Source: Knoellia locipacati (lineage in GTDB: Bacteria; Actinomycetota; Actinomycetes; Actinomycetales; Dermatophilaceae). From it: a DNA stretch of 64,000 bases. The DNA lies in contig NZ_BKBA01000008.1 of the NCBI RefSeq assembly GCF_007992835.1, positions 620,001-684,000 on the forward strand. Reading direction: 5' to 3'. This document shows positions 1-7,772 of this stretch, piece by piece. The notes under the pieces are model-generated. The model saw only the letters and a list, made by a program, of their open reading frames with translations, made no database searches and was not told the origin of the DNA. Each line of letters starts with the position of its first letter. Positions within the stretch are counted from its first letter, which is position 1. Made by a program: the position numbers and the translations under genes.

Positions 1-1011
1 CCGCGTGCGCAGCAGCCGTCGGAGGGACTCCAGCCGTGAGGCTCCTGCGGGGCCGGCATGGCCACCGGCCACCCAGGCGTCGAGGGCGCACTCCTCCTCG
101 TCGTGGGTGCAGCCGCGGGGGCACTCGTCGGTGCCGGCCTCGAGGTCGGGGAAGTGGACGATGATCCGCTCGGGGTCGACGTGCGCCAGCCCGAAGGACC
201 GGATGCCGGGAGTGTCGATGACCCACCCGCCGCCGTCGGGGAGCCGCAGCGCGATCGCGGACGTGCTCGTATGCCGTCCACGCCCGGTCACGTCGTTGAC
301 CACACCCGTCGCGCGGTAGGCGCCGGGCACCAGGGCGTTGACGAGCGTCGACTTGCCGACGCCGGAGTGCCCGACGAGCACGCTGACCCGACCGCGCAGG
401 GCATCACGCAGGGCCTCGAGGCCGTCGGTGCCGTCGTCGCCCGAGGTGGCGGTGACCACCGATGGCACCTCGAGCGGGGCGTAGTTCTCGAGGAACGGCT
501 CGGGGTCGGCCAGGTCGGCCTTGGTGAGCGCGAGCAGCGGCGACATGCCGGCGTCGTAGGCCGCGACGAGGCAGCGGTCGATGAGGCGCGGGCGCGGCTC
601 CGGGTTGGCCAGGGCCGAGACGACCACGAGCTGGTCGGCGTTGGAGACGATGACCCGCTCGACGGGGTCGGTGTCGTCGGCGGTGCGCCGGAGCAGGGTG
701 CGGCGGGGCTCGACCCGGACGATCCGGGCGAGGGCGTCGGGGCTGCCGGACACGTCTCCCACGAGGGCCACGTCGTCGCCGACGACGATGCCCTTGCGGC
801 CGAGCTCCCTGGCGCGCATGGCGATGACGACCCGCTCGTCCGCGAGACCGTCGCCCACGAGCACGGTGTAGCGGCCACGGTCGACGGTCGTGACCTTGGC
901 GGGCACGGCGTCGAGGTGCGCGGGCCGGTCCTTGGAGCGGGGACGGCTGCCCCGCTTGTTGGGCCTGACCTTGGCGTCGGACTCGTCGTAGTCGCTCGTC
1001 GACCGGGCCAT
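1..1011 (-). CDS. rsgA: Ribosome small subunit-dependent GTPase A (partial, C-terminus off the left edge)
   Basis: This is a late 30S ribosome-assembly GTPase. The reading frame stays open from the ATG at 1011 to base 1, giving 337 codons, and the protein is cut near its C-terminus by the window edge. Visible motifs are the P-loop GHSGVGKST (about residues 212-220), DTPG as G3 and TKAD as G4. G4 lies before the P-loop, which is the circular permutation typical of the RsgA/YjeQ family. A Cys-Cys-His-Cys cluster (ECPRGCTHDEEEC, about residues 293-306) matches the family zinc finger. An OB-fold region precedes the GTPase domain. The start overlaps the aroA stop (ATGA), so the two are translationally coupled, an arrangement common in actinobacteria. 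Confidence 0.93.
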   Translation of the reverse strand, partial: MARSTSDYDESDAKVRPNKRGSRPRSKDRPAHLDAVPAKVTTVDRGRYTVLVGDGLADERVVIAMRARELGRKGIVVGDDVALVGDVSGSPDALARIVRVEPRRTLLRRTADDTDPVERVIVSNADQLVVVSALANPEPRPRLIDRCLVAAYDAGMSPLLALTKADLADPEPFLENYAPLEVPSVVTATSGDDGTDGLEALRDALRGRVSVLVGHSGVGKSTLVNALVPGAYRATGVVNDVTGRGRHTSTSAIALRLPDGGGWVIDTPGIRSFGLAHVDPERIIVHFPDLEAGTDECPRGCTHDEEECALDAWVAGGHAGPAGASRLESLRRLLRTR

Positions 1012-2309
1012 CAGGCGGTGCGTCCCTGCGCCGAGGCGTCGCCCAGCATCCCGGACCACAGGTCCGTGAACGTGGGCAGCGTCTTGGCGACGGTGCCGGG
1101 GTCCTCGAGGACGAGACCTGGGACGGCGAGGCCGAGGACGGCGCCCGCCATGACCATCCGGTGGTCGGCGTAGGTCGCGAAGCGGGTGGGGGAGAGGCGT
1201 CGCGGCACGATGTGCAGCCCGTCCTGCGTCTCGGTGACCTCGGCGCCCATGGCACCGAGCTCGCGGGCGAGGGCCGCCAGCCGGTCGGTCTCGTGTCCCC
1301 GGATGTGGGCGACCCCGCGGATGACCGTCGGGCCGTCGGCCAGCGCCGCGAGGGCGGCGACGACGGGCGTGAGCTCGCTCGCGTCGTGGAGGTCGAGGTC
1401 GACACCGGTGAACCCGTCGACGGCGCTCACGGTGAGCCCGTCGCGCGCGAGCCTGACGTCGGCGCCCATCTCGTCGAGGATGTCGCGGATGTCGTCACCG
1501 GCCTGCGTGGTGTGCTGCGGCCAGCCCGGGACGTGCACCCGGCCACGGGTGACGAGGGCTGCCGCGAGGAAGGGTGCGGCGTTGGACAGGTCCGGCTCGA
1601 CCTGGACGTCCAGGGGGTTGAGCGGTCCCGGCTCGACCCGCCAGACGTCGGGCTCGGTGTCGTCGACGTCGGCCCCGACGTCGCGCAGCGCCTCGACGGT
1701 CATCTCGATGTGCGGCTGGCTGGGCACGGGCGCGCCCTCGTGGCGGATCGTCACACCCTGCTCGTAGTGCGCGCCCGAGAGGAGCAGCGCCGAGATGAAC
1801 TGCGACGAGGCCGAGGCGTCGAGGGTGACGTCACCGCCTCGGACCGACCCCGTCCCGCGGACGACGAAGGGGAGGGTCCCCCTCCCGTCGTCGGCCACGT
1901 CGACGCCGAGCGCGCGCAGCGCCTCGAGGGCCGGACCCATCGGCCGGGTGCGGGCGTGCGGGTCGCCGTCGAAGCGCACCCCACCGTCGGCGAGGGCGGC
2001 GAGCGGTGGCACGAACCGCATCACCGTGCCGGCGAGGCCGCAGTCGATCTCCGAGTCACCGGTGGAGGCTCCGGGGGTGACGAGCCAGTCGTCACCGTCG
2101 ACGTCCTCGACGCCGACCCCGAGCGAGCGCAGGGCCCCCGCCATGAGGAGGGTGTCGCGCGAGCGCAGGGGCGCTCGGAGGCGGGACGCCCCGCCCGCGC
2201 GGGCGGCGAGGACGAGGAACCGGTTGGTCAGCGACTTGCTGCCGGGGAGCGCGACGGTGGCGTCGACCGGTCCCGCGGCGGTCGGGCAGGTCCAGTCAGG
2301 GGAGGGCAT
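1011..2309 (-). CDS. aroA: 3-phosphoshikimate 1-carboxyvinyltransferase (EPSP synthase)
   Basis: It catalyses the sixth step of the shikimate pathway, joining phosphoenolpyruvate to shikimate 3-phosphate in the cytoplasm. The protein has 432 residues, the normal length. Family motifs are [10 protein letters not shown] near the N-terminus, the glycine loop [12 protein letters not shown] (about residue 91), [19 protein letters not shown] and [15 protein letters not shown] near the C-terminus. Its start lies 14 bp inside the upstream DoxX gene and its stop overlaps the rsgA start, so the three genes form a tight minus-strand unit. Confidence 0.95.
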   Translation of the reverse strand: MPSPDWTCPTAAGPVDATVALPGSKSLTNRFLVLAARAGGASRLRAPLRSRDTLLMAGALRSLGVGVEDVDGDDWLVTPGASTGDSEIDCGLAGTVMRFVPPLAALADGGVRFDGDPHARTRPMGPALEALRALGVDVADDGRGTLPFVVRGTGSVRGGDVTLDASASSQFISALLLSGAHYEQGVTIRHEGAPVPSQPHIEMTVEALRDVGADVDDTEPDVWRVEPGPLNPLDVQVEPDLSNAAPFLAAALVTRGRVHVPGWPQHTTQAGDDIRDILDEMGADVRLARDGLTVSAVDGFTGVDLDLHDASELTPVVAALAALADGPTVIRGVAHIRGHETDRLAALARELGAMGAEVTETQDGLHIVPRRLSPTRFATYADHRMVMAGAVLGLAVPGLVLEDPGTVAKTLPTFTDLWSGMLGDASAQGRTA

Positions 2310-2835
2310 TCTGTGCCTGGGCCGCCTTCAGTCGTGCCTCGCGGCGGGCTGCCCTGGCGGCGTGCCGTGCCTCTCGCTTGGTCATGTGGACGGTGCGCTG
2401 GGCGCTCTCGCCGGCCCGGCGGGCGCGGTAGGCCAGGCTCGGCCGCCCGTCGGTGTCGACGGCGGCGAGCAGGAGCCCGCCGAGCAGCCCGAGGTTCTTG
2501 AGGAACTGCACCTTCTGCTGGGCCCGCTTCTGCGGGTCGGACTCGTTCCAGAAGGCGTGTGCCGCGAGCGTCGTCGGGACGAGCGTGCCCGCGAGGACGG
2601 TCGAGGCGATGCGCGGGACGTGCCCGCTCGCGAGGAGCGCACCGCCACCGACCATCGCCACACCGTTGGCGCGGACGAGCAGCTCGGGGTCGTCGGGCAG
2701 GCCCACCTTGGAGGCCTGGTCGAGGACCGGGCGGGCAGCCTTGGCCTTGGCGCCGGGGTGCTTGAGCTGGTCGAGCCCACCCACGACGAACATGGCAGCG
2801 AGCATGGGACGGGCAATGCGACGCACGAGGGACAT
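2296..2835 (-). CDS. DoxX family membrane protein
   Basis: This is a 179-residue membrane protein of the DoxX/DUF (thiosulfate:quinone oxidoreductase-like) group. The N-terminus carries the typical signature in which a first membrane helix is followed by GGLDQLKHP. About four hydrophobic segments span residues 8-125. The C-terminal 50 residues are Arg/Ala-rich and probably cytoplasmic. A clear Shine-Dalgarno (GAGGAG) precedes the ATG. A possible -10 (TACGGT, minus strand, 2878-2883) lies about 43 nt upstream, and the region is shared with the divergent SRAP gene. Its function in this organism is unknown. The overlap with aroA suggests co-expression rather than a shared pathway. Confidence 0.8.
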   Translation of the reverse strand: MSLVRRIARPMLAAMFVVGGLDQLKHPGAKAKAARPVLDQASKVGLPDDPELLVRANGVAMVGGGALLASGHVPRIASTVLAGTLVPTTLAAHAFWNESDPQKRAQQKVQFLKNLGLLGGLLLAAVDTDGRPSLAYRARRAGESAQRTVHMTKREARHAARAARREARLKAAQAQNALP

Positions 2836-2940
2836 GCGTCCTCCTCACGGGTCGGGACGGATCGTGGACCTGCACCTACCGTAGTTGCTGCCCACGGCTC
2901 CGTGTCGCTGCGTGTCAGCGCCGCTGCGTAGATTGGGTGC

Positions 2941-3783
2941 ATGTGCGGGCGCTACGCGGCCACGGCCAACCCTGACGAGCTGACCCTCGAGTTCGAGGTC
3001 GACGACGACCGCACGACCGAGCCGACGCGCAGCGTCCTCGTCAACCCCCAGTCGCCACCTGCCGGCACCCCGGACCACAACATGGCCCCGACCAAGCAGG
3101 CCCCGGTCGTGCTCACCCGGACCCCGCGCGGCGAGGACGACGCGCCACCCTCGCGCCAGCTGCGGCTGCTCACCTGGGGCCTGGTGCCGAGCTGGTCCAA
3201 GGACCCGAAGGCGGGCGTGCGGATGATCAACGCGCGCGCCGAGTCGGTCCTCGAGAAGCCGGCATACGCCAAGGCGGCAGCGCGTCGTCGCTGCCTCGTC
3301 CCGGCCCGCGGCTGGTACGAGTGGCAGGCCTCGCCGACGGCGACCGACGCCAAGGGCAAGCCCCTCAAGCAGCCCTTCTTCACCGAGAGGGGCGACGGGG
3401 CCAGCTGTGCGTTCGCCGGCCTCTACGAGTTCTGGCGCGACCCCGCGGTGTCCGACAACGACGACCCTGCCGCCTGGCTCACGACGTTCACCATCATCAC
3501 GACCGAGGCCGAGCCCGGGCTGGACCGCATCCACGACCGCCAGCCCCTCGTCCTCGACCCGGAGCAGTGGGCGGACTGGCTCGACCCCGAGCTCACCGAC
3601 CTCGGCCACGTCGGCGAGCTGTTGGTGCCGCGTCCGGGCGGGCGGTTCACGGCATACCCCGTCTCCCGGGCCGTGAGCAGCAACCGGTCCAACGGCCCGC
3701 AGCTGCTTGACCCGCTCCCGGAGTCCGAGCTGCGCGGTGTGGTCGACCCGATGACCGGCGAGATCCTCGGCGGCACCGCGTGA
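2941..3783 (+). CDS. SOS response-associated peptidase (SRAP/YedK/HMCES family)
   Basis: The family protects abasic sites in single-stranded DNA by forming a covalent link through the N-terminal cysteine. Here Cys2 follows the initiator Met (MCGRY), as required. Other family features are NMAPTKQAPVV, INARAESVLEKPAY, ARGWYEWQ with the catalytic Glu, and HDRQPLVL, the equivalent of the HxRMP motif with Gln in place of Met. It is 280 residues long. TAGATT lies at 2929-2934, exactly 6 nt before the ATG, and there is no Shine-Dalgarno, so the mRNA is probably leaderless. The downstream hydrolase gene overlaps its stop. Confidence 0.92.
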   Translation: MCGRYAATANPDELTLEFEVDDDRTTEPTRSVLVNPQSPPAGTPDHNMAPTKQAPVVLTRTPRGEDDAPPSRQLRLLTWGLVPSWSKDPKAGVRMINARAESVLEKPAYAKAAARRRCLVPARGWYEWQASPTATDAKGKPLKQPFFTERGDGASCAFAGLYEFWRDPAVSDNDDPAAWLTTFTIITTEAEPGLDRIHDRQPLVLDPEQWADWLDPELTDLGHVGELLVPRPGGRFTAYPVSRAVSSNRSNGPQLLDPLPESELRGVVDPMTGEILGGTA

Positions 3784-4421
3784 GCACCCGTCGCCTCGTC
3801 GAGGTCGAGACGCCGCTCGGGCCGGCGCACGCCCATGTGGACCGGCCCGTGCGCGCCCGCGGCACGGTCGTGCTCACCCACGGGGCCAGCGGCCGGCTCA
3901 CCGGGGGAGACCTCCTCGCCGTGCGCGACGGTCTGGTCGACGCGGGCTGGGCGGTCGCGTTCGTCCAACAGGCGTGGGGCGTCGCAGGCCGGCGTATGCC
4001 GCCGCGTCCCATCCCGCAGGACGAGGCCTGGCTGCCGGTGGTCCGGTCGCTGCGCACCGGGCGTGGCCGCCTCCCGGGTCCGCTCGTCCTGTCGGGCAAG
4101 AGCAACGGTGCCCGGGCCGCCTGCCGCACCGCGTCCGTCCTCGGTGCCGACGGCGTCCTCTGCCTGTCGTTCCCGCTGCACCCGCCGGGGCGTCCCGAGG
4201 TCTCCCGGGCCGACGAGCTGCGGCTGCCGGTCGAGGCCGGCATCCCGCTGCACGTGGTGCAGGGCGACAAGGACCCGTTCGGCACCCCCGAGGAGGTGCG
4301 CGCGGAGCTGGACGACGCGGCATACGTCACGGGTGTGCGAGGTGAGCACACGATCAGGGTGACGGGTCCACTCGTCGAGGCGGCACGCGCCTTCGTCGAC
4401 TCGTTGGCCGACCGGGGCTAG
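3780..4421 (+). CDS. Alpha/beta hydrolase of the KANL3/Tex30-like family
   Basis: This is a 213-residue protein starting with GTG inside the SRAP stop codon (GTGA), so it is translationally coupled to the SRAP gene. A nucleophile elbow GKSNGAR (about residues 101-107), an acid in GDKDPFG and a histidine in GEHTIRV form a plausible Ser-Asp-His triad. The N-terminal THGASG loop would be the oxyanion region. The natural substrate is unknown. The stop codon shares the tetranucleotide CTAG with the stop of the convergent ferritin gene. Confidence 0.78.
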   Translation: MSTRRLVEVETPLGPAHAHVDRPVRARGTVVLTHGASGRLTGGDLLAVRDGLVDAGWAVAFVQQAWGVAGRRMPPRPIPQDEAWLPVVRSLRTGRGRLPGPLVLSGKSNGARAACRTASVLGADGVLCLSFPLHPPGRPEVSRADELRLPVEAGIPLHVVQGDKDPFGTPEEVRAELDDAAYVTGVRGEHTIRVTGPLVEAARAFVDSLADRG

Positions 4422-4957
4422 AGGACGCCGCCCGCGGCCTCGGGGGCCGAGGCGTCGTCGGGGTCGGCCTGGGGCTCGCGGGCGAGGTGCTCCTCGACCT
4501 GGAACCAGTCGTCGCCGGCGCGCTCGGTGATGGTGAGGAGGGTCTTCATCGACGAGACCTCCTCGACCTGCTCCTTGAGGAACCACAGCATGAACTGCTC
4601 GCTGAGGACGTCGCCCTCGGCCCGGGCGGCCTGGAAGAGCGCCTGGCACTGCTCGGTGACCTTCTGCTCCTGCGCGTAGGCCAGGGCGATGGGCTCGGCG
4701 GGCTTGGAGAAGGCGTTGCGGACGGCGTCGACCCCGGGGATCTCGACGCTCCAGTCACGGTCGAGCATGTAGCGGACCATCATCATCGCGTGGTTGCGCT
4801 CCTCGACGCTCTGGGCATAGAAGCGCTCGGCCAGGCGGGGCAGGTCGAGGTCGTCGAACCACACCGCGATGGCGATGTACTGCTGGCTCGCGGTGAACTC
4901 GTGGCGGACCTGCTCCCCGAGCAGGGTGACGAAGGACGACTGGGGCGACGTGGGCAT
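4418..4957 (-). CDS. Ferritin (BfrB-like, non-haem)
   Basis: It is a cytoplasmic iron-storage protein of 179 residues with the four-helix ferritin fold. Ferroxidase ligands are visible as Glu20 (HEFTAS) and the ExxH pair Glu53/His56 in EERNH, with later helices contributing EQKVTEQ and WFLKEQVEE. The last 20 residues are acidic and low-complexity. TAACGT lies 6 nt before the ATG with no Shine-Dalgarno, so this gene looks leaderless. Its promoter lies next to the SigR-type promoter that runs the other way. I saw no IdeR box. Confidence 0.93.
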   Translation of the reverse strand: MPTSPQSSFVTLLGEQVRHEFTASQQYIAIAVWFDDLDLPRLAERFYAQSVEERNHAMMMVRYMLDRDWSVEIPGVDAVRNAFSKPAEPIALAYAQEQKVTEQCQALFQAARAEGDVLSEQFMLWFLKEQVEEVSSMKTLLTITERAGDDWFQVEEHLAREPQADPDDASAPEAAGGVL

Positions 4958-4976
4958 GGCCGAACGTTACAGGCGG

Positions 4977-5002
4977 GGAATGGCGCCGCCCCCACGCCTG
5001 TT
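4977..5002 (+). promoter_or_regulatory. SigR/SigH-type promoter upstream of sigR
   Basis: GGAAT (4977-4981), an 18-base spacer, then GTT (5000-5002) fits the consensus for actinobacterial SigR/SigH promoters. Its position 115 nt before the sigR start implies autoregulation, as known for sigR of Streptomyces. A second, housekeeping-type -10 (TAGGCT, 5104-5109) sits 8 nt before the start codon. Confidence 0.7.
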
Positions 5003-5117
5003 GACTCCAGCGTCCAGGCGCCACGCAACGGTGGCGCGACGCTGCATTGCGAGAGGTGTGCCCGTGCTGGTGCTGCACACGACGTCCCCCGCCGAGACGG
5101 GTCTAGGCTGGAGTGCG

Positions 5118-5741
5118 ATGACGACACCACAGACGACCTCCGACGAGACGACCGTCGACGTGGCCTCCGAGACCCCGGCCGAGCGCCAGGCGCGGTTCGA
5201 GGCCGAGGCCCTGCCGCTCCTCGACCAGCTGTACGCCGCGGCGCTGCGCACGACACGCAACCCCGCTGACGCCGAGGACCTGCTCCAGGAGACCTACGCC
5301 AAGGCGTTCGCGGCCTTCCACCAGTACCGCCCGGGCACCAACCTGCGCGCGTGGATGTACCGCATCCTCACCAACACCTACATCAACACCTACCGCAAGA
5401 AGCAGCGCGAGCCGCAGCAGTCCGACGCTGCCGACGTCGAGGACTACCAGCTCGTGCGTGCCGAGTCGCACACGAGCTCGGGCCTGAAGTCGGCCGAGGC
5501 GGAGGCGCTCGACCACCTGCCCGACTCCGAGATCAAGCGGGCCCTGCAGGACCTGCCCGAGGACTTCCGGATGGCGGTCTACCTCGCCGACGTCGAGGGG
5601 TTCGCCTACAAGGAGATCGCCGAGATCATGGGGACGCCCATCGGGACCGTGATGTCCCGGCTCCACCGCGGACGCCGCCAGCTCCGCGAGATGTTGACCG
5701 AGTATGCCGCCGAGCGCGGCTTCGGCAAGGAGGTCTCGTGA
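5118..5741 (+). CDS. sigR: ECF RNA polymerase sigma factor, SigR/SigH (thiol-oxidative stress) type
   Basis: It directs RNA polymerase to thiol-stress promoters. The 207-residue protein has sigma region 2 (about residues 33-98, with the [14 protein letters not shown] core and [12 protein letters not shown]) and region 4 (about 140-190, with [25 protein letters not shown]). The start chosen is the ATG at 5118, supported by TAGGCT 8 nt upstream. The frame remains open upstream with possible GTG starts, so an N-terminally extended form like the Streptomyces SigR' isoform is possible. It overlaps the anti-sigma gene by one base (TGATG), which is the usual sigma/anti-sigma pairing. Confidence 0.92.
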   Translation: MTTPQTTSDETTVDVASETPAERQARFEAEALPLLDQLYAAALRTTRNPADAEDLLQETYAKAFAAFHQYRPGTNLRAWMYRILTNTYINTYRKKQREPQQSDAADVEDYQLVRAESHTSSGLKSAEAEALDHLPDSEIKRALQDLPEDFRMAVYLADVEGFAYKEIAEIMGTPIGTVMSRLHRGRRQLREMLTEYAAERGFGKEVS

Positions 5742-6049
5742 TGAACGAGATGAACGAGGAAGGCACCACTGCCGCCGCCTCGGGCTCGCACGTCGAGTCC
5801 CACGCGGAGTGCTCCGAGGTCCTGCACCGGATCTACGAGTACCTCGACGGTGAGATGCAGCCGGCCGACGTGGCCCGGGTGGCCCAGCACCTCGAGGCCT
5901 GCGGGCCGTGCCTGAGCGAGCACGACCTCGACCGCGCGGTCAAGGCCGCGGTGCGCCGGTCGAGCTCGCACGAGCAGCCCTGCCCGGACTCGCTGCGCGT
6001 CCAGATCGTCCAGCGCATCTCGATGGTGCGGCTCGAGCTCGACGGCTGA
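5741..6049 (+). CDS. rsrA: Zinc-binding anti-sigma factor, RsrA/RshA type
   Basis: It is the redox-sensing anti-sigma factor that holds the preceding sigma factor inactive under reducing conditions. The 102-residue protein has the ZAS motif His50-x3-Cys54-x2-Cys57. Cys24 lies 26 residues before His50, the same spacing as Cys11 and His37 of Streptomyces RsrA, so the whole zinc site and disulfide switch are present. The start codon overlaps the sigR stop. A strong hairpin follows, ending the sigR-rsrA unit. Confidence 0.92.
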   Translation: MNEMNEEGTTAAASGSHVESHAECSEVLHRIYEYLDGEMQPADVARVAQHLEACGPCLSEHDLDRAVKAAVRRSSSHEQPCPDSLRVQIVQRISMVRLELDG

Positions 6050-6080
6050 GTCCCTGAACGGGCGCGACACGCCCGGCATG

Positions 6081-6118
6081 ACGAAGGGACGACCACCAGA
6101 TGGTGGTCGTCCCTTCGT
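6081..6118. terminator. Bidirectional terminator hairpin between rsrA and bL37
   Basis: A perfect 18-bp inverted repeat (arms 6081-6098 and 6101-6118) starts 31 nt after rsrA and 18 nt beyond the convergent bL37 stop. There is no long U tract, which is usual in actinobacteria. Confidence 0.8.
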
Positions 6119-6135
6119 CGTCTGCTGCGCAGTGC

Positions 6136-6210
6136 TCAGGCGTTGGGCTTGCGGCCGTGGTTGGCCTTGTTGCCCTTGCGCGAGCGGCGCTTGCGGGCGC
6201 GCTTGCTCAT
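6136..6210 (-). CDS. Ribosomal protein bL37 (24 residues)
   Basis: This is a very short basic protein of the large ribosomal subunit, described in mycobacterial ribosome structures and confined to actinobacteria. The 24 residues begin MSKRARKRRSRKGNKANHGR and end KPNA. They match the bL37 pattern of a poly-basic N-terminus and an NHG(K/R)(R/K)PN ending. A good Shine-Dalgarno (AGGAG) lies 5 nt before the ATG. It is transcribed alone toward the hairpin at 6081-6118. Confidence 0.88.
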   Translation of the reverse strand: MSKRARKRRSRKGNKANHGRKPNA

Positions 6211-6306
6211 GGGAACTCCTCGAGATCGGGGGCGAAACGGTGACCGGGTGCCCTGGCTGGTGCCGAAGGCGCCGCAGATCACTTGTCCAATACATTGTCG
6301 CACACG

Positions 6307-6335
6307 TTGAAAGCATGGGAGACTGAGCCTGATTT
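6307..6335 (+). promoter_or_regulatory. Candidate housekeeping promoter for the peptide/HD-protein operon
   Basis: TTGAAA (6307-6312), a 17-base spacer and TGATTT (6330-6335) resemble -35 and -10 boxes. The surrounding 6285-6340 stretch is clearly more AT-rich than the rest of the window. Transcription would start near 6342, about 35 nt before the peptide start codon. Confidence 0.5.
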
Positions 6336-6376
6336 CACTTCCGGCTTCCCTGGCCGGATCTTAGAAAGGTCACCTC

Positions 6377-6505
6377 ATGCGCACTCTTCGCATCCTTGCC
6401 TCCGCCATCGCGCTCGCCGCCCTCGCATCAGTCGGCGCCAGCGCCGCCCAGGCCGAGGCAGCCCCCTCGCGTCCCATCATCCAGCTCGATGGCTGGCAGT
6501 GGTAG
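6377..6505 (+). CDS. Small exported peptide with Trp-rich C-terminus (unknown)
   Basis: A 42-codon frame with a convincing start: AAAGG lies 7 nt before the ATG, with a candidate promoter upstream. The product has a textbook Sec signal peptide: basic MRTLRI, a hydrophobic Ala/Leu core (residues 7-21), then AxA sites (SAA, AQA, AEA near residues 23-28). Cleavage after AQA or AEA would release 14-16 residues ending RPIIQLDGWQW. It ends 19 nt before the ATG of the first of two membrane HD-domain genes, so it is probably co-transcribed with them. I do not recognise a family. A secreted signal sensed by the neighbouring membrane proteins is a hypothesis only. A chance frame is unlikely given the RBS and signal peptide, but not excluded. 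Confidence 0.6.
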   Translation: MRTLRILASAIALAALASVGASAAQAEAAPSRPIIQLDGWQW

Positions 6506-6524
6506 GCATCTGCCCCATCGGGTG

Positions 6525-7772
6525 ATGCCGGAGTCATCGACTCCGTTTCTTGTGCGTTACGGCACGCCGATCTACATCGGCGTCACCGTTGTTCTTGCGG
6601 GGGGCCTCGCCGTGGTCTGCCACCATCTCTACGGGTGGCCCACGGCGTGGGGTGCGCTGGGTCTTCTGGCGTTCATCGGGGCTCTGACCTGGTGGCTGCC
6701 GTCGACCTCGAGTGACGGCCTGAGCCACTTCACCGCCGACAACGTCGTCGTCCTGGCCGCGATCCCCATCGTCGGTCCGGTCGGCGCCGGTGTCGTCGGG
6801 CTGGTCATGGCCGCCCTGACCCGTCGCCGGATCCCGGCGTACCGCAGGGCGTTCAACATGGCGATGGCGTCGTCGTCGGCCATGGTCGGGGGCCTCGCCT
6901 ACGACATGGCCGGCGGCTCGTTCGCCGTGCAGGAGCTCCACGGTGCCGTGGCGCTGACCCTCCACGTCGGCCTGCCCATCGTCGTCGCCGACGCCGCGAA
7001 CCTGCTCGCCAACGCCGTCCTCGTGGCCGGCGTCATCCGCCTGTCGGCGGGGGTGCCCCTGCGCCTCCAGCTCGCCGACATGCTCACGAGCTCGGGCATG
7101 ACCCAGTTCGCCTACGGCATCGTGGCGTTCGTCGTCGTCATCATGTGGCTGCCCGGGGGGCTCGGCTGGGTGGCCGTCCTCATCGGGCTCGCACCGCTGG
7201 CCGGTGCTCGGTGGGCCCTGCTCCAGTACGGCGAGGAGCGCGAGGCCCGCGAGCGTGCCCTCGGTGCCCTCGTCGCCGCCATCGAGACCCGCGCCCCCGA
7301 GCTCGAGGGCCACAGTGCCCGCGTCTCGTCGATGGCCGGCGTCATGGCCCAGGAGCTCGGCCTGCGGCCCAAGGAGGTCGCCGACGTGCGCACCGCCGGG
7401 CTGCTCCACGACCTCGGCACGGTCGTGGTCGCGCCGGGTCAGGAGGGCCAGGACCACCGGCGCAGCGCGGTGCTGCGTGGTGCGGCCATGCTCCAGGACC
7501 TGCCCTTCCTCGCCGGCGCCTCCGCGGTCATGGAGCAGGTCGCGTATGCCGGGCCGGACGAGCACGCGCCCACCCTGGCCGCCGAGGTGGTGCGGGTCGC
7601 CGACGACTTCGACCTGCTGCTGCTCGGTGAGGGCGTGGGGGCGTCCGAGGCGATGGAGCGGCTGCGCGAGCGACCGACCTCTGCCGACGGTGAGCGGGTG
7701 CTCGCGGCGCTGGCGAGGGCCCTGCGCGCCCGTGACGAGGCCGCCGCCCCCGGAACCATGGTGACCACGTGA
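6525..7772 (+). CDS. Membrane-anchored HD-domain protein (first of a tandem pair)
   Basis: The protein has 415 residues. Residues 1 to about 240 are strongly hydrophobic, with roughly seven or eight membrane segments, followed by a cytoplasmic HD domain (about 245-400). HD residues are His263 (EGHSARV) and His295-Asp296 (LLHDLG). The domain resembles HD-GYP proteins but lacks the lysine after HDIG and has no HHExxDGxGYP stretch, so phosphodiesterase activity on cyclic di-GMP is doubtful. GTG (6522) and ATG (6525) are adjacent in frame, and neither has a strong RBS. It lies 19 nt after the exported-peptide gene and overlaps its paralogue downstream (GTGA). Confidence 0.75.
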   Translation: MPESSTPFLVRYGTPIYIGVTVVLAGGLAVVCHHLYGWPTAWGALGLLAFIGALTWWLPSTSSDGLSHFTADNVVVLAAIPIVGPVGAGVVGLVMAALTRRRIPAYRRAFNMAMASSSAMVGGLAYDMAGGSFAVQELHGAVALTLHVGLPIVVADAANLLANAVLVAGVIRLSAGVPLRLQLADMLTSSGMTQFAYGIVAFVVVIMWLPGGLGWVAVLIGLAPLAGARWALLQYGEEREARERALGALVAAIETRAPELEGHSARVSSMAGVMAQELGLRPKEVADVRTAGLLHDLGTVVVAPGQEGQDHRRSAVLRGAAMLQDLPFLAGASAVMEQVAYAGPDEHAPTLAAEVVRVADDFDLLLLGEGVGASEAMERLRERPTSADGERVLAALARALRARDEAAAPGTMVTT

